Positions 22,666 to 32,100 of a stretch of 37,648 nt of DNA are shown here, one piece after another. Source of the stretch: Alphaproteobacteria bacterium. Lineage in GTDB: Bacteria > Pseudomonadota > Alphaproteobacteria > Rhizobiales > Hyphomicrobiaceae. A program made the position numbers and the translations under genes. Below the pieces are notes generated by a model, which was not told the origin of the DNA, ran no database searches, and worked only from the letters and a program-made list of their open reading frames with translations. The stretch is from assembly GCA_019137195.1 (NCBI GenBank), contig JAGVSR010000162.1, forward strand, positions 1 through 37,648, written 5' to 3'. Numbering within the stretch: the stretch's first letter is position 1; the number at the start of each line of letters is the position of its first letter.

Positions 22666-24015
22666 ATGATGGCTTTCCGCTCCATAGGTCGTTGCATGAC
22701 CCGCACGGCGGCAGCCGCCGTCGTCGTGGCAAGCGTCCTCGCTGTCGCGGGCCCGGCGAGCCCGGCTGCGGCCCAGACCAGCGACAACTGGTGGGAGAAC
22801 ATCACCGGTTTCGGATCGAGCTCGACCCAGCGTCCCGACCGCCCGGCCGTCAAGCCCGACGACATGAACGACCTGAGGCCCGACGACGTACCCTGGCGCA
22901 GCGACGAGATGCTCCAGCAGATCGACAGGGCCATCGGCGTTTACGAGCAGATCGTCGCCAAGGGCGGCTGGCCGCTGATCCCCGGCACCCGTATGATGAG
23001 GCCGAATGACACCGATGAGCGCGTGCCGGCGCTCAGAAAGCGGCTTCGCGCCACCGGAGAGCTGTCCGGCAAGGCCGGTGGATGGGACGACTACGGCTTC
23101 GACTCGACCGTCGAGGCGGCCGTGATGAAATTCCAGGAGCGCAACGGCCTGCGTCCCACCGGCCGCGTCGACAAGATGACGCTCGAGGCGTTGAACATCA
23201 CGGCCGATCAGCGTCTCGACCAGCTTCGCCTCAACCGCAACCGCATCGTCGAGCTCCTGCAGCAGCCACCCGAGGAGCGCTACGTTCTGGTGAACGCCGC
23301 CGCCTACCAGCTCGAGGCCGTCGAGCGCTACCAGGTCGTGCAGCGCCACCGCGTCATCTCGGGCCGTCCCGAGCGTCCGACGCCGACGCTCCGCGCTACG
23401 ATCAAGGGGCTCAATTTCTTCCCCTACTGGAAGGTGCCCGACAGCGTCGCGCAGCTCGATCTCATTCCCCGCTTGAGGAAGGAGCCCGAGTACCTGGCCA
23501 AGGAGCAGATCCGCGTCATCTCTGGCGATTTCAACGGCCCCGAGATCGATTCGACGGCCATCGACTGGAACATGGCCGATGCCAAGACCATCAAGTTCCG
23601 CCAGGATCCGGGGCCGCAGAACGCCCTCGGCCTCGTCCGCATCGACATGCAGAACCCGGAAGGGGTCTACATGCACGACACGCCCATGAAGCAGCTGTTC
23701 CAGCAGCGGATGCGTCCGTTCAGCGCCGGCTGCGTCCGGGTGCAGGACGTGTTCAAGCTCGTCGAATGGATCGCCCGCTACGAGCCGGGATGGGAGAATC
23801 CGGGGCAAGTGGAAGCCGTGCTGCGATCGGGCCAGGCCCTCGATGTCGCGCTGACGCGCCCGGTGCCCGTCTACTTCACCTACATCACCGCCTGGGCCGA
23901 GCGCGACGGCACCGTCCAGTTCCGTGCCGACGTCTACGACCGCGACGGCAAGCGTCCCTCCGACGTCTATGACCCGGACGCCCCGCCGCCCCCCACCCAG
24001 GCGCTCGCGCCCTGA
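22666..24015 (+). CDS. Periplasmic L,D-transpeptidase, YcbB type
   Basis: A peptidoglycan cross-linking enzyme of 449 residues. A signal peptide lies at about 1-37 (MTRTAAAAVVVASVLAVAG, cut near AAAQ). A PG_binding_1 repeat (about 119-177) has STVEAAVMKFQERNGLRPTGRVD. The YkuD catalytic domain (about 205-385) has HRVISGRPERPTP, FFPYWKVPDSVA, His337 in MHDTP and the nucleophile Cys356 in RPFSAGCVRV. The start at 22666 has GGAAGGG 5 nt upstream; the frame opens at 22603 but the signal peptide favours the later ATG. The C-terminal tail is Pro-rich. Confidence 0.92.
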   Translation: MMAFRSIGRCMTRTAAAAVVVASVLAVAGPASPAAAQTSDNWWENITGFGSSSTQRPDRPAVKPDDMNDLRPDDVPWRSDEMLQQIDRAIGVYEQIVAKGGWPLIPGTRMMRPNDTDERVPALRKRLRATGELSGKAGGWDDYGFDSTVEAAVMKFQERNGLRPTGRVDKMTLEALNITADQRLDQLRLNRNRIVELLQQPPEERYVLVNAAAYQLEAVERYQVVQRHRVISGRPERPTPTLRATIKGLNFFPYWKVPDSVAQLDLIPRLRKEPEYLAKEQIRVISGDFNGPEIDSTAIDWNMADAKTIKFRQDPGPQNALGLVRIDMQNPEGVYMHDTPMKQLFQQRMRPFSAGCVRVQDVFKLVEWIARYEPGWENPGQVEAVLRSGQALDVALTRPVPVYFTYITAWAERDGTVQFRADVYDRDGKRPSDVYDPDAPPPPTQALAP

Positions 24016-24133
24016 CGCGGGGCCTACCGCGCCCTATGCGGCTGGCGGCGTCTATCCGCGGCCTCCGCCGGCCCGCGAAAGACCGTCTTCCAGGGTCAGT
24101 CAGACCCGACAATCGCTCGAGATTTGAAGAGGA

Positions 24134-24208
24134 TGGCTCCGCGGGCTGGGCTCGAACCAGCGACCGTCCGATTAACAGTCGGATGCTCTACCACTGAGCT
24201 ACCGCGGA
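24134..24208 (-). tRNA. tRNA-Asn (GTT)
   Basis: Read on the minus strand it folds as a standard tRNA with acceptor stem TCCGCGG/CCGCGGA, D-arm GTAGCTCAGTGGTAGAGC, anticodon loop CTGTTAATC with anticodon GTT, T-arm GGTTCGAGCCC, discriminator G and an encoded CCA. Confidence 0.95.
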
Positions 24209-24428
24209 ACAGGCCGGCAGCTCCATTGCGAGCGCCGTGCGAGACGGGCCGTGTAGCAGAACCCATCCCGTATGGCGAGGGGTCTTAACGAAAAAATCTT
24301 GCCGAAATCCGAACCCCGGCCCGCGTCACGCCGCCTCGGCCACGCCGGGTGGGCTGAGAAGCGAAATCCTTGAGCCAGCGCGGCTTTCGCCTGGCGGCCG
24401 GAGTGGTGCAGCAGAAAAAGGAGGGGAT

Positions 24429-24502
24429 TGGAGGCCACGTCCGGAATTGAACCGGAGTACACGGTTTTGCAGACCGTTGCGTAACCACTCCGCCACGTGG
24501 CC
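24429..24502 (-). tRNA. tRNA-Cys (GCA)
   Basis: On the minus strand the acceptor stem is GGCCACG/CGTGGCC, the anticodon loop is TCTGCAAAA with anticodon GCA, the T-arm contains GGTTCAATTCC, discriminator T and encoded CCA. It lies 220 bp upstream of tRNA-Asn on the same strand; the two may be separately or jointly transcribed. Confidence 0.95.
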
Positions 24503-24694
24503 TCTACGCGAGATCGTCCAGCGGCGCCGGGCGCCGGGACGGACGAGCGATCTAACACTTGCGCGGGCGGCGCACAAGGCGAACAAGAGCCATCTTGCGC
24601 CGCGACAGGTGAACAGCCAGTGTACCGCTGCTGAATCGTGTCGAGCCGGCGCCACGCTGCACCGCCGTCCTGCGGCACCGTACGAGAGGACTCC

Positions 24695-25354
24695 ATGGCT
24701 GACACGGCACTTCAACGCAAGAACATGGTCGAATCCCAGGTCCGGCCGAGCGACGTCACGGACCGGAGGATCATGCGCGCCATGCTCGAGTTGCCGCGCG
24801 AGTCCTTCGTTCCGGCAGGGCTCGAGGCGCTCGCCTATGCCGACACCGACGTGATCGTTTCCAAGGCCCCGATCCGGGCGCTGCTCGCCGCCCGCACCTT
24901 CGCCAAGCTCGTACAACTTGTTGCGCCCGAGGCGACCGACAGCGTCCTCGACATCGGCTCGGCTGGCGGCTACTCGGCCGCCGTGCTCGCGCGCCTCGCC
25001 GCACGGGTCGTGGCGCTCGAGGAGGACAAGGGGCTATCGGCCAAGGCTGCCGAGGCGCTGAAGGCCCAGGGCATCGCCAACGTCACGCCCGTCACGGGTC
25101 CGCTCAATGCCGGTCACGAGGCCGGCGGACCCTACGACGTGATCGTCCTCGAAGGCGCCGTCTCGGCCATTCCCGCCACGCTATTGAACCAGCTCAAGGA
25201 TGGAGGCCGTCTCGTGGCGCTCGTCGGTGCTGGGCCGCTCGCGAAGGCGACACTCGTCCGCCGCCGTGGACCCGCAACGAGCGAAGCCTCGTTCTTCACC
25301 GCTGCCGCGCCAATGCTGCCCGGTTTCGAGGTGCCGCAGGGCTTTACGTTCTGA
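24695..25354 (+). CDS. PCMT-family (protein-L-isoaspartate O-methyltransferase-like) protein
   Basis: A SAM-dependent methyltransferase-like protein of 219 residues. NMVESQVRPSDVTDRRIMRAMLELPRE at the start and FVPAGLEALAYAD match the PCMT family. The SAM-binding motif I is VLDIGSAGGYSAAVLA, where most members have DIGCGTGY. The usual substrate-loop (S/G)QP.(M/V) region is also altered (VSKAPIRALLAARTFAKLVQ), so repair activity on isoaspartate is not assured. GAGAGGA precedes the ATG. In many rhizobia this gene stands before a tolC gene; none follows here. Confidence 0.8.
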   Translation: MADTALQRKNMVESQVRPSDVTDRRIMRAMLELPRESFVPAGLEALAYADTDVIVSKAPIRALLAARTFAKLVQLVAPEATDSVLDIGSAGGYSAAVLARLAARVVALEEDKGLSAKAAEALKAQGIANVTPVTGPLNAGHEAGGPYDVIVLEGAVSAIPATLLNQLKDGGRLVALVGAGPLAKATLVRRRGPATSEASFFTAAAPMLPGFEVPQGFTF

Positions 25355-25411
25355 GACGGGCTAAGCCGCGCGCCGGGCAGGTGACGCCTCCGGGCACATT
25401 TGGCGCCGTCC

Positions 25412-26335
25412 TCACTCCCAGCGGCGGTTGGACCACATCCACTGCTCCGGGCACTCGCGCACCCAGCCCTCGAACACGCGCTGCATCTCGGTCATGATCC
25501 AGCGGATATCTTCCGACTGGTTTGCCGTGCGTGGCACCCTGAGCTCCCTCAATTCGATCTCGAAATGGCTGCCAGTGCCGAGCCGCTTGCAGCGCGACAG
25601 CCACATGCGGCTGCCGACCCGTCGTGCAATCATGGCGGCGATTGCTTGCGTGCGGGCCGGCTTGCCGAAGAACGGCACCTCGATGCCGGTCCGGTCGTAG
25701 AGATCGCAGACAAGCCCGAGCCGCCCGCCCTTGCGCACGAAGTCGGTGAGAATGCGTGCCGTCCGCTGGTCGTCGCCGTGATCGCCCTCGACCTTGCCGC
25801 GTCCGAACAGGCCGCCCGGATAGAGATCGCGGCGCTGGGCGCGCAGATAGCTGTCGACGTAGGGGTTGTTGACAGATCGGTAGACGGCACCCGGATTCGC
25901 GTTGGCGACGACGAACGGCCAGATCGACAGCTCCCAGTTGCCCATGTGGAGCGAGATGCCGACCGCCGGTCCGAGCTTGTCCTTGTAGCGGCCGAACAGC
26001 TTCTCGGGCGTGATGCGGATGCGCGAGGGATCCGCGATCAGCTGGTCGATGCGCATGGTCTCGGCCATCACCCGGCCGAGGTTCTCCCAGTGCGCCATGC
26101 AGATCGCCCGCCGCTCGTCCTCGCTCTTGTCGGGAAAGGCGATTGCCAAGTTGGCGAGTGCGCGCTGATGGCGCTTCGGATTGACGAAGGGCGCTAGCAG
26201 CCGCCAGGCCTTCGCCGAAACGGCCGTCGCGGTGTCGAGCGGCATGAGACGCACGAGGCCCACAATGCCGCGCAGGAGCGCGTACTCGAGTCGGAACTGC
26301 AGGTCGCGGAGTATTGAGGGGTCTTTGCCGGGCAT
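25412..26335 (-). CDS. Lipid A biosynthesis acyltransferase (LpxL/HtrB family)
   Basis: Transfers a secondary acyl chain onto lipid A at the inner membrane. The 307-residue protein has the catalytic H-x4-E motif, His130 and Glu135 in SLHMGNWE, followed by AVYRSVNNPYVD and a later basic region with FFGKPARTQAIAAMIARRVG. An N-terminal hydrophobic/amphipathic segment (about 18-50) serves as membrane anchor. It lies 57 bp downstream of the UbiH-type gene on the same strand and is probably cotranscribed with it. The precise acyl chain specificity cannot be judged. Confidence 0.88.
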   Translation of the reverse strand: MPGKDPSILRDLQFRLEYALLRGIVGLVRLMPLDTATAVSAKAWRLLAPFVNPKRHQRALANLAIAFPDKSEDERRAICMAHWENLGRVMAETMRIDQLIADPSRIRITPEKLFGRYKDKLGPAVGISLHMGNWELSIWPFVVANANPGAVYRSVNNPYVDSYLRAQRRDLYPGGLFGRGKVEGDHGDDQRTARILTDFVRKGGRLGLVCDLYDRTGIEVPFFGKPARTQAIAAMIARRVGSRMWLSRCKRLGTGSHFEIELRELRVPRTANQSEDIRWIMTEMQRVFEGWVRECPEQWMWSNRRWE

Positions 26336-26392
26336 CGAGGCCGTCGCGGTTTCAGGGCACGACGCTCCCCTTGGCAGTGCTCGCGGTCGTCG

Positions 26393-27709
26393 TCAAGCAA
26401 CTGGACCGAGTGTCTTCGCGGACGCGACCAGCCGCGACGTCAGGAGCTCGTCGCCGCCGGGCTGCATGAGCGACGGAGTGGCGGCTGCCGGCTGCACGCC
26501 TTCGCGCACGACGAGCCGGCGCAGCGGTCCCACCGCGGACAATGCCACGAGACCGGCCGCGCGGAGGAGATGAACAGGAGTGAGGTCCGACAGGAGCGAC
26601 CGGTTGAGGAGATCCACGGTCCAGACGCGCTGGGTCACGTCGTGCGACCGGGCGGCAGCGTACGATGCCAGCGTCTCGTCGCCGCCGATGTCTTGCCTGT
26701 TGCGAACGGCATCGGCGACGCAGTCGGCGAGCGTGGCGGCGTCGCGGAGGCTCAGGTTGAGGCCCTGGGCGCCAATCGGCGGGATCACGTGCGAGGCTTC
26801 GCCGACGAGCGCGATGCGCGACAGAGCCTGCGTCTCGGCCGAGAGCCCCGAGAGCGGGAACAACCCGCGCGGGCCGATTTCGCTAACGGAGCCGAGAAGC
26901 CCCATCAGCCGCCGCTCGAGCAGAGAACGGAAGTCCTTTTCGCCGAGTGACGCAAGGCGCTGGGCCTCGGTCGGCGCCTCGACCCAGACGAGGCTCGAGG
27001 CGGCACCGGGCATGGGCACCACGGTCAGCGGTCCGGCCGGCCGGTGAAGCTCCGTGGAGATGCCGCCGTGAGCTCGCGAATGGGCGAACGAGCAGACGAC
27101 GGCACTTTGGGGATAGCTCCAGTTGCTCGTCTTGATCCCCGCGGCCTGCCGGCAGGGCGAACCGCGGCCATCGGCACCGACGACGAGAGACGCCGAAAGT
27201 CGCCGTCCGTCGTCAGTCGTGAGCCCGACGCTGCCGGCCCCGATTTCGATCCCTGTGACGCCGCCCGCCTCGACGACGGCCTGCCCCCCCTCACGCGACC
27301 GCACGGCGTTCGCGAGGACGTTCACGAGCGGCGCGTTGGGGACGTTGAAGCCGAGCTCGTCGCGGCCGATCTCCGCAGCGGTAAAGAGAACCTCGGGCGC
27401 CTTGATCCACGTGCCCCGGTCGTCGATCAACCGGATGCCTGTGATTGGCTCGCAGTGCGGCGCCAGCGCAGGCCATACCCCAAGATTCTTCAGAAGCTCG
27501 ATGGAGCCGCCGAAGAGAGCGGCCGTCCGTCGGTCGGGAACCGCAGCGGCAGGAGTCTTGGGGAACGCGAGCCCGAGAGGTAGGCCGAGACGGCGGAGCG
27601 CGAGTGTCACGGCGAGTCCGGCCGGTCCCCCGCCGACCACCGCAATGCTGAACGACTCGCCTGCGGCCTCCGCCACGATTCTGTCTACCCGGGAGCCAAC
27701 ACCACGCAT
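26393..27709 (-). CDS. FAD-dependent UbiH/UbiF/VisC-family monooxygenase
   Basis: A likely flavin hydroxylase of 438 residues. The dinucleotide-binding motif IAVVGGGPAGLAVTLALRRLGL is near the N-terminus (about 22-43). VVGADGRGSPCRQAAGI and LVGEASHVIPPIGAQGLNLSLRDAATLA are the second and third FAD motifs. The last form is typical of ubiquinone hydroxylases, though the exact ring position is unclear. The frame is open upstream to 27808; the start at 27709 (MRGVGSRVD) is chosen because the family rarely has a long N-terminal extension. A GAG-type ribosome site is weak. Confidence 0.85.
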   Translation of the reverse strand: MRGVGSRVDRIVAEAAGESFSIAVVGGGPAGLAVTLALRRLGLPLGLAFPKTPAAAVPDRRTAALFGGSIELLKNLGVWPALAPHCEPITGIRLIDDRGTWIKAPEVLFTAAEIGRDELGFNVPNAPLVNVLANAVRSREGGQAVVEAGGVTGIEIGAGSVGLTTDDGRRLSASLVVGADGRGSPCRQAAGIKTSNWSYPQSAVVCSFAHSRAHGGISTELHRPAGPLTVVPMPGAASSLVWVEAPTEAQRLASLGEKDFRSLLERRLMGLLGSVSEIGPRGLFPLSGLSAETQALSRIALVGEASHVIPPIGAQGLNLSLRDAATLADCVADAVRNRQDIGGDETLASYAAARSHDVTQRVWTVDLLNRSLLSDLTPVHLLRAAGLVALSAVGPLRRLVVREGVQPAAATPSLMQPGGDELLTSRLVASAKTLGPVA

Positions 27710-27990
27710 CTCGAACCGTGGTAACCTATAGCGGCTTGGCTCCGTGCTGGCGACATGGATCAGAGGCCCAGCGGCGGCGGCACGCCTCGCGCCAGCGCGA
27801 CTGTCCAATTCATCGCGATATCAGTAAGTTGGGGGGAGGCAAGGGGCGGGTTGCGCTGTGTGGCGCCGGAGCCACATTGCAGCGCAACCACACTTGCGTT
27901 CGGAAACGTTCACAGCAGCTTAACCGGGGCGACATCATCCTTGTTTTCGCGGTCGTCACACTCCATCCTTCGGAGTCGGAGAGGGTCTGA

Positions 27991-28002
27991 CTGACACGTC
28001 AG
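27991..28002 (+). promoter_or_regulatory. Small palindrome ahead of the secreted-protein gene
   Basis: CTGACACGTCAG forms 5-bp arms around AC, 12 nt upstream of the ATG at 28014 and touching the ribosome site. It could be an operator or an mRNA hairpin hiding the ribosome site. No regulator is suggested by context. Confidence 0.25.
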
Positions 28003-28013
28003 CGGGGAAAGTA

Positions 28014-28346
28014 ATGAAGCTGAGATTTTTCATGGGGTTGGGAGTGGCGCTGGCGCTTGCCAGCACGTCCGCTCTCGGCTTCGAGGAACAGAAGGCTGGG
28101 GCATCGGCGCCGGCCGCGGAGGCACCGTCCAGCGGGGCCGCGCTTTCGGACCAGACTGGGGTCGGCAAGTCCGAGGAAGGCACGGAGGTTCGCATTCCGG
28201 GCCTCGGGAAGCTCGGTGTGCTGCCCAAAATGGATTTCGGCCTCGAGCTGCTCTACGGGGCCAACGAGCCAAAGGTCCAGGACGAGGAGCGGGTGCTGCC
28301 GTCAGACGACCTGACGATCCGGGGAACGGTCAAGAAGACCTTCTGA
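28014..28346 (+). CDS. Small secreted protein of unknown function
   Basis: A 110-residue protein with a clear signal peptide (MKLRFFMGLGVALALASTSA, cut near residues 21-23). A Ala/Ser/Gly-rich, probably disordered section (25-60) follows, and then a compact C-terminal part with RIPGLGKLGVLPKMDFGLELLYG and LTIRGTVKKTF. It looks like a conserved periplasmic hypothetical of rhizobia, but I cannot name a family. A good ribosome site (GGGGAAAG) precedes the ATG. A strong terminator follows 38 bp after the stop. Confidence 0.8.
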   Translation: MKLRFFMGLGVALALASTSALGFEEQKAGASAPAAEAPSSGAALSDQTGVGKSEEGTEVRIPGLGKLGVLPKMDFGLELLYGANEPKVQDEERVLPSDDLTIRGTVKKTF

Positions 28347-28384
28347 TCGCGGGTATGCGCCGGTCGGGCTTTTGGCTACATAGG

Positions 28385-28413
28385 GGAGCGCCACGGCGCT
28401 CCTTTTTGTTTTT
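28385..28413 (+). terminator. Intrinsic terminator between the secreted-protein gene and pcs
   Basis: Stem GGAGCGC (28385-28391) and GCGCTCC (28396-28402) with loop CACG, followed by TTTTTGTTTTT (28403-28413). It lies only 30 bp before the pcs start, leaving little room for a separate pcs promoter downstream of it. Confidence 0.85.
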
Positions 28414-28443
28414 GAGCGTGGCGGCTGGCGCAGGGATCGGGGG

Positions 28444-29139
28444 ATGGGAATGCGGGTTGCAGCGGCGCTGGTGCACGTATTCACGGCACTGGGGATCGTA
28501 TGCGCGTTGTTCGCCACCCAGGCGATCTCTGACAAAAGCTGGACAGCGCTGTTCGCCTGGCTCGGCGTGGCGTTCCTGATCGACGGCATCGATGGCACGT
28601 TTGCCCGCTTGGTCAACGTTAGCCAGCGGCTGCCGCGCTTTTCGGGTGAGCGGCTCGACCTCGTGATCGACTACGTCACGTACGTCTTCGTCCCGGCCTG
28701 GGCGCTTCTCGAAGCCGGTTTTTTGCCCGGTACCGTCGGATTTGTGCTCGCGGCACTCATCCTGCTCTCGTCGCTGTTCCATTTTTCCGACGAGGACAGC
28801 AAGGCCGACGATCTGTCGTTCATTGGCTTTCCCGCGATCTGGAATATCGTCGCCTTCTACCTTTTCGCTTTCGCCGTGCCGCCCGCGTTGGCGATGGCCG
28901 TCGTCGCGCTCTGTGTCGTGCTGACCTTCGTGCCGATGAAGTGGGTGCATCCGCTTCGCGTCGAGCGGCTGATGGGTATCACGATTGCCGCAACGCTCGC
29001 CTGGTCGGTCGCCGCCGTCGCCGCCATCTGGGACGGCTTCGAGAGCGCGCCCTTCTGGGCCCGGGCCGTGCTCCTTGCTGTGCTGATGTACGGCGCTGGC
29101 CTCGCCATGCTCTCGTTCCGGGGTGCGAAGTCGGTCTGA
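28444..29139 (+). CDS. pcs: Phosphatidylcholine synthase
   Basis: Condenses choline with CDP-diacylglycerol to form phosphatidylcholine in the membrane. It is a 231-residue protein with about eight membrane segments. The CDP-alcohol motif of the Pcs subgroup is complete: Asp50-Gly51, Ala54-Arg55, Gly68, Asp72 and Asp76 (DG-x2-AR-x12-G-x3-D-x3-D), with the Pcs-specific FSGERLDLVIDYVTYVFVP context. FHFSDEDSKADD and FPAIWNIVAFYLF are also typical. An ATG at 28450 is an alternative start. The gene is convergent with the hybrid kinase gene; only 21 bp separate the stops. Confidence 0.95.
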   Translation: MGMRVAAALVHVFTALGIVCALFATQAISDKSWTALFAWLGVAFLIDGIDGTFARLVNVSQRLPRFSGERLDLVIDYVTYVFVPAWALLEAGFLPGTVGFVLAALILLSSLFHFSDEDSKADDLSFIGFPAIWNIVAFYLFAFAVPPALAMAVVALCVVLTFVPMKWVHPLRVERLMGITIAATLAWSVAAVAAIWDGFESAPFWARAVLLAVLMYGAGLAMLSFRGAKSV

Positions 29140-29160
29140 GCGCGGGTGGATGGCCCTCGA

Positions 29161-32100
29161 TCAGGCGACCTTGCCAGGCGCTGAGGTGGTGACCCCATCG
29201 GCCCGCATCGTCGCAAGCGCGTCCTCGATTCCCTTCTCGAGCCGCTGGACGAGGGCTGCACATTGCGCCTTGTCGCCCATCTCGGCCGCGATCTCGAGGT
29301 CATGGCAGGCTTTGGCCACCGCCGACGCACCAACGTTGGCGCTGCTCGACTTGAGGCTGTGTGCGACGACCCTGAGCGAGGCGAAGTCGCCGGCCTCGAG
29401 CGCCGAACCAAGACCTTCGGAGGCCTTCGGCGCGTAGTCGAGATAGAGTTTGGTCAGGCGTGCGCGCAGATTCCCCCTGCCGGCCGGCTTGACCGGTGGC
29501 TCGGCATCGGTAGCGGGCGTCTTGGCGGCAGCCGGTAGCGTGGGCTTGCGTAGAGCAGGTGGTGATTGAAGAGGCTGAGCCGGCTTCTGTGCCGAGGCCT
29601 CGCGGTCGTCCCGCGCCACCGTCCTTGTCGTCGCGGCACATCCGGGTGTCGGCGGAGCGACGGACGCGGTAGCCCCCGCCGTCTCGAGCCGGGGAGGAGC
29701 AACGGAAGCGGGCGGCTGCTCGCCCTGCGTCACCGACGGCTTCGCCGCCCACTTCGACAGCGCCGCGACGAGCTGGGCCTCGGTGAACGGTTTCGACAGG
29801 TAGTCGTTCATGCCCGCAGCAGCAGCGGCTTCCCGGTCCGCTTCGAAGGCGTTTGCCGTGACGGCAACGATTGGTACGGCGCGCCGACCCTCGACGCGTT
29901 CACGCTGGCGTATCGCCTTCGCCGATGTGAGGCCGTCCATCACCGGCATCTGGAAATCCATGAGGATGACGTCGAAGGCCTGTTCGCCGCTGATTTTGAG
30001 CGCCGCTTCGCCGTCCTCGGCCAAGATCGCGGTGCATCCGACGTTGGAGAGATATTCCTCCGCAACGGTGCGGTTGACGGGATTGTCCTCGGCGACGAGA
30101 ACCCGGAGTCCGAGGGCATAGTCCTTGGGCGAGGCGCTGGCCGCGGGAGCAGGCTGGCTCGTTCGCCCATGCTCGAGCAGGAGTCCCGTGGCAGCGTCGA
30201 TGAGATCGGCCCGGCGCAGCGGCTTGTGCAGCACGCAGGCGCCGCGGTCCTCGTGCTTGCGGCGCAGCGAATTATCGACGCCCATCGACGCCAGCATGAT
30301 GAGCTTGACGTCCGCGAGCGTCGGCTCGGTGCGCAGGACTTGCTCGAAGCGCCGGCCGGTATCGTCGCGGTCGCTGAGCTCGATGACGGCGAGCCGGTAA
30401 GCGTCGGGGCTCGCCGCAGCCTCGCGTAGCATGGAGAGCGCCTGCTCGGTGCTCTCGGCTTTGTCGGCGCGGGCGCCGGCGGCCGAGAGATAGGCGGCAA
30501 TGGTGTCCCGGTTCGCGGCCCGTCGGTCCAGAACCAGCAAGCGCTTGCCGGCGAGTGGTAGCGAAGGTGCCTCTTGGACCCGCTGCGAGGATGCGCAGAG
30601 CCCCATGGGGATCGCGAACCAGATGCGGGTGCCCTCGCCGGGTGTGCTTTCGATCTCAAGCTTGCCACCCATCATCTGCACGAGGTGGCGCGAGATCGAA
30701 AGGCCGAGGCCGGTGCCGCCGAAGCGTCGCGTGATCGAGGAGTCGGCCTGCTCGAACGGCTTGAACAGTCGCGCCAGCACGTCGGGCGCGATGCCGATAC
30801 CGGTGTCCTTGATCTCGAAACGGAACATCGCCTTGCCGTCGCCGACCTCCTCGGCAAACACACTGACGTTGACCTCGCCCCGGCTCGTGAACTTGATCGC
30901 GTTGCCGATCAGGTTGAGGAGGAGTTGGCGCAGGCGGCCGCTGTCGCCCAGAACCGGCCGCGAGGCGCGCTCGTCGACGTAGAGGTTGAACTCGAGGCCC
31001 TTCTTCTGGGCCTCGTCGGCCAGCAGGAGGACGGCATCCTCGATCGAGCTCGCGAGATCGAACTCGTGGCTATCGAGCTCGAGCTTGCCGCGCTCGATGC
31101 GCGAGATGTCGAGAATGTCGTTGATGATGACGAGCAGGGACTTGGCCGACTGCTGAATGATGCTCACAAAGCGCTGCTGCCGGTCGGTGAGCTCGGTGCG
31201 GAGCAAGAGGTCCGTCATGCCGAACACCCCGTTCATGGGCGTTCGGATCTCGTGGCTCATGTTGGCGAGGAACTCGGACTTGGCCTTGTTGGCCCGCTCG
31301 AGTGCCGCATTCGTCGAGCGTAGGTTCTCCTCGACGCGGAGTCGCTGCTGGCTCTCGATCACGAGCGAGGCGAGGTTCGAAATAGCCGTCACGAAAATCT
31401 GCGTTTCAGGCGCCCAGGTTCTCGGCAGACCGACGTGCTCGACCGTGAGGAAGCCGGCTTCCTGTCCGTCCTGGACGACCGGGATGCAGAGCACCGAGCC
31501 GATGCCGTTCGGGGCCAGGTAGCGCCCCTTGAGCTCCCGGGTCCGTGGGTCGTTACGGGCGTCCTCGGCGGCGATGATGCTGCCGCTCTTCAAGGCCGCG
31601 AAGAAGCGCGGGAAGTCCTGCTCCCGGAGCTCCGTGCCTTCGCTGTGACGGGCGCGCGGCGCATCGAAGAGATCGGCACAAGTCGCTGTGCCGTCGACGG
31701 GGCCGATCCAGACGCCGACACGCGAGGCGTTGAGGATTGCCGAGGAGGTCTCGGTCAGCATCCTGAGCGAGCCATGCCAGTCCTGGCCCGTGAGCTTCCC
31801 CTGGTTCGTGAGCGCGCCGAGCGCCGACTGCTGGCGCAGGAGAATGTCGCGCTGCTCCGCGACGGCCTTTTCCGCCCGGCGCCGGTCGGCGACCTCGGCC
31901 TTGAGCTTCCGGTTGGCGTCCCGGGCCTCCAGCGCGGCCTGCTCCGCCTCCGCCGTACGCTCGGCCACGCGGTCCTCGAGATGCGCAGAGAAGTCCTTCA
32001 TCTTGGCGATGGCGATTGCGAGCTCGCGGTTCTTCTTGTCGAGCTCGGTTACGTCGTCGAAGGTGGCGATGGCCCCGCGCACCAGTGCCTTGTCGTCCAG

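Noticed and set aside
22495-23808. 437-residue minus-strand frame opposite the L,D-transpeptidase
   Set aside because: The plus-strand gene has a signal peptide and catalytic Cys motif; the opposite frame shows nothing.
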